Positions 8,887 to 18,131 of a DNA stretch of 64,000 bases are shown one piece after another. The stretch comes from Pseudomonas lijiangensis. Its GTDB lineage: Bacteria; Pseudomonadota; Gammaproteobacteria; Pseudomonadales; Pseudomonadaceae. Numbering within the stretch: the first letter of the stretch is position 1; every line of letters begins with the position of its first letter. The DNA is taken from NCBI RefSeq assembly GCF_018968705.1, contig NZ_CP076668.1, positions 5,033,001 through 5,097,000 of the forward strand, read 5' to 3'. The notes under the pieces are model-generated. The model did not search any database and was not told the origin of the DNA. It worked only from the letters and a program-made list of their open reading frames with translations. Both the position numbers and the translations under genes were made by a program.

Positions 8887-9510
8887 ATGAAACTACGTGG
8901 CTTGTATGCCATTACCGACAGCACATTGCTGGCCGGTAAATTCCTGACCTACGTCCAGGCTGCCCTCGACGGCGGCGTGACCCTGCTGCAATACCGGGAC
9001 AAGACCAGCGACGAATCCCGTCGCCTGCGCGAAGCCAGCGAACTGCTCAAGCTGTGCGAGCAGTACAAGACCCGATTGATCATCAACGACGACGCCGAAC
9101 TGGCAGCCCGTCTGGGCGTGGGTGTTCACCTGGGGCAAACCGATGGCTCGCTCCCGGATGCCAGGGCACTGCTGGGCCATAAAGCGATTGTCGGGGCCAC
9201 TTGCCACGGCAAACTTGAACTGGCTGAAAAGGCCAAGGCAGACGGTGCTACTTATGTGGCATTCGGGCGGTTCTTCAACTCACAGACCAAACCCGATGCG
9301 CCTGCCGTGCCGTTTGATCTGCTGGATCAGGTACGCGCCAAAGTGCATCTGCCGATTGCCGTGATTGGCGGCATTACCCAGGAAAACGCACCGCAACTGG
9401 TGGCCCACGGGGCTGATCTGCTGGCAGTGGTGAACGGGCTGTTCGGTGCAGAGAATCCGCAGGAAGTGACGCGGCGGGCGAAGGCGTTCAATAGTCTTTT
9501 TCGCGAATGA
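8887..9510 (+). CDS. thiE: Thiamine phosphate synthase ThiE
   Basis: The 207-residue TIM-barrel enzyme joins HMP-PP to thiazole phosphate to give thiamine phosphate. Typical segments are LYAITD at the N-terminus, [45 protein letters not shown] and [13 protein letters not shown]. It lies 23 bp downstream of thiD. A REP-like inverted repeat follows and separates it from the convergent ogt gene. Confidence 0.95.
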   Translation: MKLRGLYAITDSTLLAGKFLTYVQAALDGGVTLLQYRDKTSDESRRLREASELLKLCEQYKTRLIINDDAELAARLGVGVHLGQTDGSLPDARALLGHKAIVGATCHGKLELAEKAKADGATYVAFGRFFNSQTKPDAPAVPFDLLDQVRAKVHLPIAVIGGITQENAPQLVAHGADLLAVVNGLFGAENPQEVTRRAKAFNSLFRE

Positions 9511-9522
9511 AGTGGCTCTGAA

Positions 9523-9568
9523 GTGGGAGGCAACTTGCTTGCCCTGTCGCGAGCAAGCTCCCTCCCAC
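9523..9568. repeat. Imperfect REP hairpin between thiE and ogt
   Basis: Two 20-bp arms (9523-9542 and 9549-9568) beginning GTGGGAGG are inverted with three mismatches and a 6-nt loop. It belongs to the same family as the pairs at 41144 and 53250. It may act as a bidirectional transcription barrier between convergent genes. Confidence 0.7.
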
Positions 9569-9597
9569 AAAGAGCACATCCACTTCAGATCCGTTTT

Positions 9598-10119
9598 CTA
9601 CACGACTCCGATAACCTTGAGTTCAAAATCAGGCATGCCATTGGCGTTCTCCAGCGCCAGTAACGCCCGTTTGCGATCAACGCCACCGGCGTAACCCGTC
9701 AGATCCCCGCCCGCACCAATGACCCGATGGCAAGGCACAATGATCGAAATCGGGTTCTTGCCATTGGCTGTACCCACCGCACGGGAATGCCCGGGGCTCA
9801 GGCCCATTTTTCGGGCCATGGCGCCGTAGGACAGCACTTCGCCATAGGGAATCCGCGCCAGTTCGCGCCAGACCTGCTCCTGAAAGGAAGTCCCGCGAAA
9901 ACGCAGCGGCACTTCGAAAACTCGTCGCTGACCACTGAAGAACTCGGTCAGTTGCTCCTGGGCCTGGCGAATCACTCTTGGGACGGCATGATCGTTGGGC
10001 AGCATGACCAATTGCGGAAAGTATTTCTGACCGACGAAGTACACGCCGGTCAGCGCATCATCCTCGGCTCGCAAGGCAACATCGCCCAGCGGGCTAGAAA
10101 GCAGATAGCCATGAATCAT
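9598..10119 (-). CDS. ogt: Methylated-DNA--protein-cysteine methyltransferase (Ogt/AGT)
   Basis: The 173-residue suicide repair protein removes O6-alkyl groups from guanine and O4-alkyl groups from thymine. The active-site motif VPCHRVIGAGG with its acceptor cysteine is intact, and the helix-turn-helix segment IPYGEVLSYGAMARKMG precedes it. Its ATG overlaps the stop of the upstream ada-alkA gene by 4 bp, so the two are translationally coupled. Together they cover direct reversal of O-alkyl lesions and excision of N-alkyl lesions. Confidence 0.93.
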   Translation of the reverse strand: MIHGYLLSSPLGDVALRAEDDALTGVYFVGQKYFPQLVMLPNDHAVPRVIRQAQEQLTEFFSGQRRVFEVPLRFRGTSFQEQVWRELARIPYGEVLSYGAMARKMGLSPGHSRAVGTANGKNPISIIVPCHRVIGAGGDLTGYAGGVDRKRALLALENANGMPDFELKVIGVV

Positions 10120-11561
10120 TTTTTGGCCTCCTCACGTTGACGCCAGACATGCACCGTAGCGTAAGCACGCCAGGGTGCCCACTGGCTGGCGTATTCATTG
10201 AGCTGGGCGACCGTTGCACAGCCTAGATGTTTCTTGAGTACCGCATCGCCTTCGGGAAAGGCGTTGGGCCAGCCCAGGGCACGCATGGCGATATATTGCA
10301 CGGTCCACTCACCGATGCCGCGAATATGCCGCAAGGCCGACAGGGTTTCATCCAGAGGCACCAGCGGTTCGAGAATGATGCGCCCTGCCGCCACTTCCTG
10401 CGCCACGGCAATAATCGCCTCGGCACGAATCCGGATGATACCCGTGGCAATCAGGTCTTCCGGAGCCAGGCAGGCAATCGCTTCGGCCGTCGGGAACGCA
10501 TGCTGCAACCCGAAAGGTGCCTCATCCACCGCCGTACCGAAACGCTCGGCGATACGCCCCAGAATCAACCGGGCCTGTGTCACCGATATCTGCTGGCCAA
10601 CCACCGCCCGAACCGCGATCTCGAAGCCCTCGAACGCTCCCGGGACACGCATGCCCGGTAATCCGGCAACCAGCGGGCCTAGATGGGCATCCACCAGATC
10701 AGGCCGACAGCCCGTATCGAACACCCGCCGCACGCGCCCCAATACCTGAGCGATCCCCGACTGAAGAGAGGCCGACACCGTCACCACCAGAGCATGGCGC
10801 AACGGCGCATGGCTCACTGTCAGCCAGCCGGCCAGACGGCGACCCGCCTGTTCGACCGTGAGCACCCGGGTATAGGACTCGTCATCCACATGCTCGACCC
10901 CGGCAATACAACGATGCGCCAGAAACTCCAGTACGCCGCCCCATGAAAAAGGCGGCCGGTACGACAACTCGAAACGCATGCTGGCCTCACCGCTGCGATT
11001 CGTCGTCTTCCTCAAGCGCAACGGGTTGAGGCCATAACGCGCCTGAAACACATCATTGAAGCGTCTGACGCTGCCAAACCCGGAAGCCAGCGCCACTTCA
11101 GCCATGGACATGCCTGTATCGGTCAGCAGACGCTTGGCGATCAGCAGCCGCTGGGTCTGGGAATAATCGATCATCGACACACCAAACTCGGCCTCGAAGA
11201 TCCGCCGCAGATGCCGCGAGGTCACGCCAACCCGATCAGCCAGGGCATCGAGGCTTCTGCCGCTTAAAAAGCCTTCATCTATCAAGCGGGCGGCAGCCTG
11301 GGCCAAACGGCTGGAGACATCCAGCAAGCCATGGCCGGGTGCCAGTTCCGGGCGGCAGCGCAGGCACGGACGAAAGCCCGCCTGCTCGGCAGCCGCTGCC
11401 GTTGCATAGAAACTGCAATTGCGGGGCAGTGGCTTACGCACCGGACACATGGGCCGACAGTAAATTCCGGTCGTCGATACGCCCATGAAAAACCAGCCGT
11501 CAAAACGGCGGTCCCGGGCGATAAAGGCCGCATAGCACACATCTGGATCAAGAGTTTTCAT
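10116..11561 (-). CDS. Ada-type regulator fused to AlkA DNA glycosylase
   Basis: The 481-residue protein joins three modules. The Ada metal-binding domain (about 1-75) has its four cysteines in GIYCRPMCPVRK and CLRCRPE; in Ada one of them accepts methyl from phosphotriesters. An AraC-type HTH follows (about 85-185; LADRVGVTSRHLRRIF and VALASGFGSVRRFND). An AlkA_N plus HhH-GPD glycosylase comes last, with the catalytic aspartate in PEGDAVLKKHLG after GEWTVQYIAMRALG. It is predicted to sense methylation, activate repair genes and excise 3-methylpurines. The start at 11561 (MKTLDPDVCY) matches family N-termini; the frame is open to 11636. It is coupled to ogt by a 4-bp overlap. Confidence 0.9.
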   Translation of the reverse strand: MKTLDPDVCYAAFIARDRRFDGWFFMGVSTTGIYCRPMCPVRKPLPRNCSFYATAAAAEQAGFRPCLRCRPELAPGHGLLDVSSRLAQAAARLIDEGFLSGRSLDALADRVGVTSRHLRRIFEAEFGVSMIDYSQTQRLLIAKRLLTDTGMSMAEVALASGFGSVRRFNDVFQARYGLNPLRLRKTTNRSGEASMRFELSYRPPFSWGGVLEFLAHRCIAGVEHVDDESYTRVLTVEQAGRRLAGWLTVSHAPLRHALVVTVSASLQSGIAQVLGRVRRVFDTGCRPDLVDAHLGPLVAGLPGMRVPGAFEGFEIAVRAVVGQQISVTQARLILGRIAERFGTAVDEAPFGLQHAFPTAEAIACLAPEDLIATGIIRIRAEAIIAVAQEVAAGRIILEPLVPLDETLSALRHIRGIGEWTVQYIAMRALGWPNAFPEGDAVLKKHLGCATVAQLNEYASQWAPWRAYATVHVWRQREEAKK

Positions 11562-11753
11562 GAGGCTGACCCTACTCCTGCGCCGGGAAAAAGTCTGGCT
11601 GAATTCGGACATGTGCATCCGGCAGCCATGTGGCATTTGCTATAGTGCGGCTCCCTACGCCTTCTGGCCTCGTGACGTCACCGAAGCAGCCATGCACAGA
11701 GCTGCGCACTCAGCGTAGAAACGACTTCCCGGTTCAAAAGCAGAGACCCGATC

Positions 11754-13037
11754 ATGTCCCGTTCCGAAACACTCTTCGCCAACGCCCAGAAACACATCCC
11801 AGGCGGTGTCAACTCGCCGGTCCGCGCATTCAAGAGCGTTGGCGGCACGCCCCTGTTCTTCAAACATGCTGCCGGCGCCTACGTGACTGACGAAGACGAC
11901 AAGCGTTATGTCGATTACGTCGGCTCCTGGGGCCCGATGATTCTGGGCCACAGCCACCCGCAAGTACTCGACGCCGTGCGCAGCCAGCTGGAGCACGGTC
12001 TGTCCTATGGCGCACCGACCGCCATGGAAACCGAGATGGCCGATCTGGTCTGCTCGCTGGTGCCCTCCATGGAAATGGTGCGCATGGTCAGCTCCGGCAC
12101 CGAAGCGACCATGAGCGCGATTCGCCTGGCTCGTGGCTACACCGGCCGCGACAGCATCATCAAGTTCGAAGGCTGCTACCACGGTCACTCCGACAGCCTG
12201 CTGGTCAAGGCCGGTTCCGGCGCACTGACCCTGGGCGTGCCCAGCTCGCCCGGCGTTCCGGCAGCGTTCGCCAAACACACCCTGACCGTACCGTTCAACG
12301 ACCTGGAGGCCGTGCGCCAGTTGCTGGCCGATGTCGGTCAGGAAGTGGCGTGCATCATCGTCGAGCCGGTCGCGGGCAACATGAACTGCGTTCCGCCTGC
12401 ACCGGGCTACCTGCAAGGCCTGCGCGCCCTGTGCGACGAACATGGCGTGGTGCTGATCTTCGACGAAGTGATGACCGGTTTTCGCGTGGCACTCGGCGGC
12501 GCCCAGGCTTACTACGGCGTGACACCGGACCTGAGCACCTTCGGCAAGATCATTGGCGGCGGCATGCCGGTGGGCTGCTTTGGCGGCAAACGCGAAATCA
12601 TGTCGCATATCGCACCGCTGGGGCCGGTCTATCAGGCCGGTACGCTGTCGGGCAACCCGCTGGCCATGGCCGCCGGCCTCACCACCCTGCGCCTGATCAG
12701 CCGCGAAGGCTTCCACGATGAGCTGAGCGACTACACTCGCCGCCTGCTCGAAGGCCTGCAACAGCGTGCTGACGCTGCGGGTATCCCGTTCGTGACCACT
12801 CAGGCGGGTGGCATGTTTGGCCTGTATTTCAGTGATGCCAAGGAAATCGTGACCTTCCAGGACGTCATGACCAGCGATGCAGACCGCTTCAAACGTTTCT
12901 TCCACCTGATGCTCGAAGGCGGCGTGTACCTGGCGCCAAGCGCATTCGAGGCTGGCTTCACCTCCATCGCCCATGGCGAAACCGAGTTGAAACTGACTCT
13001 CGATGCTGCCGAAAAAGCGTTCGCTGCGCTGAAATAA
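11754..13037 (+). CDS. hemL: Glutamate-1-semialdehyde 2,1-aminomutase
   Basis: The 427-residue PLP enzyme makes 5-aminolevulinate from glutamate-1-semialdehyde, the second step of C5-pathway haem synthesis. Family segments are [26 protein letters not shown], the [13 protein letters not shown] site holding the PLP aspartate, and the Schiff-base lysine in [14 protein letters not shown]. Length is standard. Gene order thiD-thiE-(ogt, ada)-hemL places it as in other pseudomonads, with the two repair genes inserted on the opposite strand. Confidence 0.97.
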   Translation: MSRSETLFANAQKHIPGGVNSPVRAFKSVGGTPLFFKHAAGAYVTDEDDKRYVDYVGSWGPMILGHSHPQVLDAVRSQLEHGLSYGAPTAMETEMADLVCSLVPSMEMVRMVSSGTEATMSAIRLARGYTGRDSIIKFEGCYHGHSDSLLVKAGSGALTLGVPSSPGVPAAFAKHTLTVPFNDLEAVRQLLADVGQEVACIIVEPVAGNMNCVPPAPGYLQGLRALCDEHGVVLIFDEVMTGFRVALGGAQAYYGVTPDLSTFGKIIGGGMPVGCFGGKREIMSHIAPLGPVYQAGTLSGNPLAMAAGLTTLRLISREGFHDELSDYTRRLLEGLQQRADAAGIPFVTTQAGGMFGLYFSDAKEIVTFQDVMTSDADRFKRFFHLMLEGGVYLAPSAFEAGFTSIAHGETELKLTLDAAEKAFAALK

Positions 13038-13042
13038 GCTAA

Positions 13043-13081
13043 TGTAGGAGCGAATTCATTCGTTAATGAATTCGCTTCCAC
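13043..13081. repeat. REP-type inverted repeat after hemL
   Basis: The arm GGAGCGAATTCATT (13047-13060) is inverted in AATGAATTCGCTTCC (13065-13079) with one inserted base. This is the GAATTCATTCGCG class of repeat that recurs at 15601, 25669, 46150 and 50168. It lies just after the hemL stop. Confidence 0.75.
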
Positions 13082-13226
13082 GGGTTTGAACCATAAAAAC
13101 GGGGCCCGTGCAGCAGAAAAACCGTAAAGACTTTGTAAGGTTGGCCCTGCTTATTTCATAATGGCCAGCCAGCACGTTTCGCTGGACGGGCAAGCCCGCA
13201 CCTTTTTCAGAGGTAAGTCGACTCCC

Positions 13227-13775
13227 ATGAACCGCACCGGCCGCACCCTTGCATTGGGCTGCCTGTTGCTTGTCTATCCCCTGCTGACCAATGCAGGGAG
13301 CAACTCGTTGTTAATCCCAGCGGTGGGTCGTTGCACCCTCAATACTCAGCCCGAGAATCTTCCGGCTGCGCTTTCGGCATGCCAGCAAGCTGCACAATCG
13401 GGGGATGCACAAGCGCAATACGAGCTGGGCGAGTTCTATTACGAAGGCCAGAACACCCCTCGCGACCTGCCACAGGCGCTGAATTATTTCGAGCAAGCGT
13501 CATTGCTGGGCCATGCGCAGGCGCAGTATCAGCTGGGCTTGATGTTCGCCCGCGGCGAAGGCGTGCAGGCCAATAACATTCAGGCGTATATCGTGCTGAA
13601 GATGGCGGCGGTCAATGGCTCGGAAGAAGCGCTGGATGCGGCGGACGAAGTGTCGGCCAAGATGAAACGCGACGAGCTGGAAGTCGCGACCCAGGTGCTG
13701 GGCCAGATCTTCCGCAAATACCTGATGGAACTGCAAACCGCCGAAGGGCGCAGCCCGTTCTCGCCACTGCCCTGA
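13227..13775 (+). CDS. Sel1/TPR-repeat secreted protein
   Basis: The 182-residue protein has a signal peptide (about residues 1-24, ending NAGS) and two clear Sel1-like repeats, AQAQYELGEFYYEGQN and AQAQYQLGLMFARGEGV, followed by a helical tail. Sel1 repeats mediate protein-protein contacts. It is predicted to be periplasmic. The start at 13227 follows AGAGG at 13210 and gives a good signal peptide; the frame is open back to 13161. It lies between hemL and the DUF1820 gene. The specific role is unknown. Confidence 0.8.
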   Translation: MNRTGRTLALGCLLLVYPLLTNAGSNSLLIPAVGRCTLNTQPENLPAALSACQQAAQSGDAQAQYELGEFYYEGQNTPRDLPQALNYFEQASLLGHAQAQYQLGLMFARGEGVQANNIQAYIVLKMAAVNGSEEALDAADEVSAKMKRDELEVATQVLGQIFRKYLMELQTAEGRSPFSPLP

Positions 13776-13808
13776 TCGAATCGCGTCAGGGCAGGCTTTC
13801 CTTGTTTT

Positions 13809-14135
13809 CTACTTCTCGGGCATCGGCATAGGAAACGGCATCACATTGCCACCTCCACGCGCCTCGCTGATCTTTGGCGTGCCCATGCGCTCGACCTCGT
13901 CGATGCGCACAATCGAATGCATCGGCACGAAACTGCGCACCACGCCCTCGAACTGTGCCTTGAGCTTTTCTTCGCTGGGATCAACCACGACAGTCGTACG
14001 CTCGCCGAAGACGAACTCTTCCACTTCCAGAAAACCCCACAGATCGCTCTGATAGATCTGCTTGGCGTACATCTCGAACACCTGGCCCTGGTTGAGGAAA
14101 ATAACCTTGTAGATTGGAGCTTCGCGTTTGGTCAT
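13809..14135 (-). CDS. DUF1820 family protein
   Basis: The 108-residue protein fits the DUF1820 family of short cytosolic proteins of unknown function. It opens PIYKVIFLNQGQVFEMYAK and has the segment LWGFLEVEEFVFGER. The C-terminal tail is rich in glycine, proline and methionine. The start at 14135 (MTKREAP) is chosen from the family N-terminus; the frame is open to 14273, which runs into the miaB promoter region. It is divergent from miaB. Confidence 0.8.
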   Translation of the reverse strand: MTKREAPIYKVIFLNQGQVFEMYAKQIYQSDLWGFLEVEEFVFGERTTVVVDPSEEKLKAQFEGVVRSFVPMHSIVRIDEVERMGTPKISEARGGGNVMPFPMPMPEK

Positions 14136-14227
14136 AAAAGCCGGATAACGATGGGAGATAAAAAAAGGGCACGAACTATAGCATGTCCTCCAGACAGGCA
14201 ACGCTAGGAACCCGTGAGCATCGTCCC

Positions 14228-14233
14228 TATAAT
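14228..14233 (+). promoter_or_regulatory. Likely -10 box of the miaB promoter
   Basis: A perfect TATAAT lies 33 bp upstream of the miaB ATG. No good -35 hexamer is seen 17 bp upstream, so the promoter may depend on an activator or an extended -10. Confidence 0.45.
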
Positions 14234-14265
14234 GCGCGGTTCTTTGAATCTGCTGATGATCACGC

Positions 14266-15594
14266 ATGGCCAAGAAGCTTTATATCGAAACCCACGGTTG
14301 CCAGATGAACGAGTACGACAGCTCGCGCATGGTCGATCTGCTGGGCGAACATCAGGCCCTGGAAGTCACCGCTCGTGCGGAAGACGCCGACGTGATCCTG
14401 CTCAATACCTGCTCGATTCGCGAGCGCGCCCAGGATCGGGTCTATTCCCAACTGGGTCGCTGGCGTGAACTGAAACTGGCCAACCCCGAGATGGTCATCG
14501 CTGTCGGCGGCTGCGTCGCCAGTCAGGAAGGCGCTGCGATTCGTGATCGCGCCCCTTACGTGGACGTGGTCTTCGGCCCGCAGACCCTGCACCGTCTGCC
14601 GGAAATGATCGACACCGCCCGTATTACCCGCCTGCCCCAGGTGGACGTGTCGTTCCCGGAAATCGAGAAATTCGACCACCTGCCCGAGCCGTGCATCGAT
14701 GGCCCGAGCGCGTACGTGTCGGTGATGGAAGGCTGCAGCAAGTACTGCACGTTCTGCGTCGTGCCTTATACCCGTGGCGAAGAAGTCAGCCGTCCGTTCG
14801 ATGACGTCCTGGCGGAAGTCATTCACCTGGCCGAAAACGGCGTGCGTGAAATCACGCTGCTGGGCCAGAACGTCAACGGCTATCGCGGCACGACCCATGA
14901 CGGCCGCGTGGCCGATCTGGCCGACCTGATCCGCGTGGTTGCGGCAGTCGACGGTATCGACCGCATCCGCTACACCACTTCGCACCCTCTGGAGTTTTCC
15001 GACAGCCTGATCCAGGCTCACGCCGAAGTGCCGGAGCTGGTCAAACACCTGCATTTGCCTGTGCAATCGGGCTCCGACCGCGTTCTGGCAGCCATGAAGC
15101 GCAACCACACCACGCTGGAATACAAGTCCAAGCTGCGCAAGCTCAAGGCTGCCGTGCCGGGTATCAGCATCAGTTCGGACTTCATCGTCGGCTTTCCGGG
15201 GGAAACCGAGAAAGACTTCGAGAACACCATGAAGCTGATCCAGGACGTGGGTTTCGACTTCTCGTTCTCGTTCATCTACAGCCCGCGCCCTGGCACACCA
15301 GCCGCCGATCTGAAAGACGACACCCCGGAAGCCCTCAAAAAGGAACGCCTGGCGGCCCTGCAACATCGTCTCAACCAGCAGGGTTTCGAGATCAGCCGAC
15401 AAATGGTCGGCAGCACCCAGCGCATTCTGGTGACCGATTACTCGAAAAAAGACCCCGGAGAGCTGCAAGGGCGCACCGAAAACAACCGGATCGTCAACTT
15501 TCGCTGCGACAACCCCAAGCTGATCGGGCAATTCGCCGATGTACACATTGACGATGCACAGCCGCATTCCTTGCGGGGTTCGCTGTTGCAGTAA
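14266..15594 (+). CDS. miaB: tRNA-2-methylthio-N6-dimethylallyladenosine synthase MiaB
   Basis: The 442-residue radical-SAM enzyme adds the methylthio group to i6A37 of tRNA. It has the N-terminal UPF0004 domain with cysteines in [17 protein letters not shown] and VGGCVASQ, the radical-SAM CxxxCxxC in [16 protein letters not shown], and a C-terminal TRAM domain ending near the stop. It heads the run miaB-phoH-ybeY-corC-lnt, although a REP hairpin lies between it and phoH. Confidence 0.97.
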   Translation: MAKKLYIETHGCQMNEYDSSRMVDLLGEHQALEVTARAEDADVILLNTCSIRERAQDRVYSQLGRWRELKLANPEMVIAVGGCVASQEGAAIRDRAPYVDVVFGPQTLHRLPEMIDTARITRLPQVDVSFPEIEKFDHLPEPCIDGPSAYVSVMEGCSKYCTFCVVPYTRGEEVSRPFDDVLAEVIHLAENGVREITLLGQNVNGYRGTTHDGRVADLADLIRVVAAVDGIDRIRYTTSHPLEFSDSLIQAHAEVPELVKHLHLPVQSGSDRVLAAMKRNHTTLEYKSKLRKLKAAVPGISISSDFIVGFPGETEKDFENTMKLIQDVGFDFSFSFIYSPRPGTPAADLKDDTPEALKKERLAALQHRLNQQGFEISRQMVGSTQRILVTDYSKKDPGELQGRTENNRIVNFRCDNPKLIGQFADVHIDDAQPHSLRGSLLQ

Positions 15595-15600
15595 CGTTTT

Positions 15601-15656
15601 TTCGCAAATGAATTCGCGCCCACAAATGGCCGTGTGGGCGCGAATTCATTCGCGAA
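15601..15656. repeat. REP hairpin between miaB and phoH
   Basis: Two 24-bp arms (15601-15624 and 15633-15656) are inverted with one mismatch and an 8-nt loop. The 3' arm extends the phoH reading frame artificially upstream. Confidence 0.8.
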
Positions 15657-15750
15657 CAACTCCTGCATGGCAAGTCAGACCTTTCGCCCAAGGTTCTCTA
15701 GGGGTATTCTTCAATTCAACTCAACTGCCGTCGGGCGGCTAAAAACGACC

Positions 15751-16773
15751 TTGAACGCTCCCACAGAACCTCATCGCTTCATCCTCGAACCTTTCGAGGC
15801 CCATCGTTTCGCCAACTTGTGCGGGCAACTCGACGAGCATCTGCGCTTGATCGAACAACGCCTGGACATCGAGATCCGCAATCGCGGCAATCAATTCGAG
15901 CTCATTGGCGAGTCCCGGCAAACCACCTCGGCTGAAAACCTTCTGCGCCGCCTGTACCGTGAAACCAAAGGTACGGACCTGACGCCAGACATGGTTCACC
16001 TGTTCCTGCAGGAATCCGGTGTCGACGGGCTGGACAACCATCCGGCCGCCGAAGTGGGCGTGGCCCTGCGCACCAAGAAAGGCATGATTCGCCCACGCGG
16101 CTTGAATCAGCAGCGTTACGTCAAGGAAATCCTCGGTAACGACATCAACTTCGGCATCGGCCCTGCGGGTACCGGCAAGACCTATCTGGCTGTCGCCTGT
16201 GCGGTGGATGCCCTGGAGCGCGAACAGATCCGCCGTATCCTGCTGGTGCGTCCGGCCGTGGAAGCGGGCGAAAAGCTCGGCTTCCTGCCCGGCGACCTGG
16301 CCCAGAAGATCGACCCCTATCTGCGCCCGCTCTACGACGCCCTCTACGAAATGCTGGGCTTCGAGTACGTCGCCAAGCTGATCGAGAAGCAGGTCATTGA
16401 AGTTGCACCGCTGGCCTACATGCGCGGACGCACCCTTAATAACAGCTTCATCATTCTCGACGAGAGTCAGAACACCACCGTCGAGCAGATGAAAATGTTC
16501 CTGACACGTATTGGCTTCGGCTCTACCGCCGTCATCACGGGTGACATTACCCAGGTCGACCTGCCCAAGGGCACGAAGTCGGGCCTGACTCATGTCATCG
16601 ATGTCCTCAAGGACGTACCGGGCATCAGCTTTACCCATTTCAAACCCAAGGACGTGGTTCGCCATCCGCTGGTGCAACGCATCGTCGAAGCCTATGAGCG
16701 CTTCGATGACCGTTTCAGCGACACGCAGAGCAGCAGCGTCAATTCCTCACGGGACAGCCGCCGCGATGCTTGA
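15751..16773 (+). CDS. ybeZ: PhoH-like ATPase YbeZ
   Basis: The 340-residue PhoH-family ATPase probably works with YbeY in RNA processing. It carries Walker [12 protein letters not shown] and Walker [12 protein letters not shown]. The start is placed at a TTG (15751, [10 protein letters not shown]) because family proteins begin with this segment; the only ATGs upstream (15634, 15667) would add residues encoded by the REP repeat. Its stop overlaps the ybeY start by 8 bp, so the two are coupled. Confidence 0.93.
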   Translation: MNAPTEPHRFILEPFEAHRFANLCGQLDEHLRLIEQRLDIEIRNRGNQFELIGESRQTTSAENLLRRLYRETKGTDLTPDMVHLFLQESGVDGLDNHPAAEVGVALRTKKGMIRPRGLNQQRYVKEILGNDINFGIGPAGTGKTYLAVACAVDALEREQIRRILLVRPAVEAGEKLGFLPGDLAQKIDPYLRPLYDALYEMLGFEYVAKLIEKQVIEVAPLAYMRGRTLNNSFIILDESQNTTVEQMKMFLTRIGFGSTAVITGDITQVDLPKGTKSGLTHVIDVLKDVPGISFTHFKPKDVVRHPLVQRIVEAYERFDDRFSDTQSSSVNSSRDSRRDA

Positions 16774-17266
16774 GCTGGATCTGCAACTGGCAAGCGAAAC
16801 AAAAGCCCCCAGCGAAGCCCAGTTCCGCCTCTGGTGCGAAATGGGCCTGCGCCAGCGCAGCGCCGATTCGGAGCTGACCATCCGTCTGGTCGACGAACCC
16901 GAAGGGCGCGAACTTAATCACACATGGCGGCACAAAGATTACGCCACCAACGTGCTTTCCTTTCCTGCGGACGTGCCCGACGACATGCTGGACATCCCGT
17001 TGCTGGGTGATCTGGTCATCTGCGTGCCGGTGGTCAATCGCGAAGCACAGGAACAAGGCAAGGCCGTTGATGCGCACTGGGCGCACATGGTCATTCACGG
17101 CTGCCTTCATCTGCTTGGTTACGACCATATCGACGATGAAGAGGCCGAAGAAATGGAAGCACTGGAACGAACGTTGCTTGAGGAACTGGGCTATCCGGAT
17201 CCTTATGCAGACGACGAAAGCGCCGAACATCAACCTTCAGAAACGACAAGCAAGGATCACGAGTAA
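16766..17266 (+). CDS. ybeY: Endoribonuclease / rRNA maturation factor YbeY
   Basis: The 166-residue metalloprotein acts in 16S rRNA 3' maturation and ribosome quality control. The zinc-binding motif [11 protein letters not shown] (H-x3-H-x5-H) is intact, preceded by [10 protein letters not shown]. The ATG at 16766 overlaps the end of ybeZ; the frame is open far upstream in the shadow of ybeZ. An acidic C-terminal tail follows the catalytic core. Confidence 0.95.
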   Translation: MLELDLQLASETKAPSEAQFRLWCEMGLRQRSADSELTIRLVDEPEGRELNHTWRHKDYATNVLSFPADVPDDMLDIPLLGDLVICVPVVNREAQEQGKAVDAHWAHMVIHGCLHLLGYDHIDDEEAEEMEALERTLLEELGYPDPYADDESAEHQPSETTSKDHE

Positions 17267-17271
17267 GGGCT

Positions 17272-18114
17272 ATGAGCGAAGACCGATCGAGCAACGGACA
17301 AAAGTCATGGCTGGGTAAACTGACCCAGGCTTTTGTCCACGAGCCGAAAAACCGCCAGGAGCTGCTTGAGCTGCTGCGCGAAGCCCAACAGAACAAACTG
17401 CTGGACAGCGAAGCGCTGGCCATTGTCGAAGGCGCCATTCAGGTGGCTGACCTGCAAGTACGCGACATCATGGTGCCGCGCTCGCAGATGATCAGCATCA
17501 AGGCGACCCAGACACCCCGCGAATTCCTGCCAGCTGTCATCGATGCCGCGCATTCGCGCTATCCGGTGATCGGCGAAAGCCACGACGACGTGCTCGGCGT
17601 GCTGCTGGCCAAGGATCTGCTGCCGCTGATCCTCAAGGCCGACGGCGACAGCGACGACATCAAGAGCCTGCTGCGCCCGGCGACATTCGTCCCCGAGTCC
17701 AAGCGCCTCAACGTGCTGCTGCGCGAGTTCCGCGCCAACCACAACCACATGGCCATCGTCATCGACGAATACGGCGGTGTGGCGGGTCTGGTGACCATCG
17801 AAGACGTACTGGAACAGATCGTCGGCGACATCGAGGACGAGCATGACGTCGAAGAGGACAGCTATATCAAACCGCTGCCCAGCGGCGACTTCCTGGTCAA
17901 GGCCCTGACTCCCATCGAGAGCTTCAACGAGTTCTTCGACAGCGAATTCTCCGATGATGAATTCGATACGGTCGGCGGGCTGGTCATGAATGCCTTCGGT
18001 CATTTGCCCAAGCGCAACGAAATCACCGAAATCGGTGCCTATCGTTTCCGCGTCCTGAGCGCTGACAGCCGTCGCATTCACTTACTACGCCTGAGCCCTA
18101 TCTCTCGCCCGTAA
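17272..18114 (+). CDS. corC: CorC/HlyC-family CBS-domain transporter-associated protein
   Basis: The 280-residue cytosolic protein has two CBS domains (about residues 65-185; VRDIMVPRSQMISI and MAIVIDEYGGVAGLVTIEDVLEQIVGDI) and a C-terminal CorC_HlyC domain. It is linked to magnesium and cobalt efflux by homology. It lies 5 bp after ybeY and 17 bp before lnt in a tight run. The DEYGGVAGLVTxED signature is typical of the family. Confidence 0.93.
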   Translation: MSEDRSSNGQKSWLGKLTQAFVHEPKNRQELLELLREAQQNKLLDSEALAIVEGAIQVADLQVRDIMVPRSQMISIKATQTPREFLPAVIDAAHSRYPVIGESHDDVLGVLLAKDLLPLILKADGDSDDIKSLLRPATFVPESKRLNVLLREFRANHNHMAIVIDEYGGVAGLVTIEDVLEQIVGDIEDEHDVEEDSYIKPLPSGDFLVKALTPIESFNEFFDSEFSDDEFDTVGGLVMNAFGHLPKRNEITEIGAYRFRVLSADSRRIHLLRLSPISRP

Positions 18115-18131
18115 CGCTTCAAGGAATAGAC

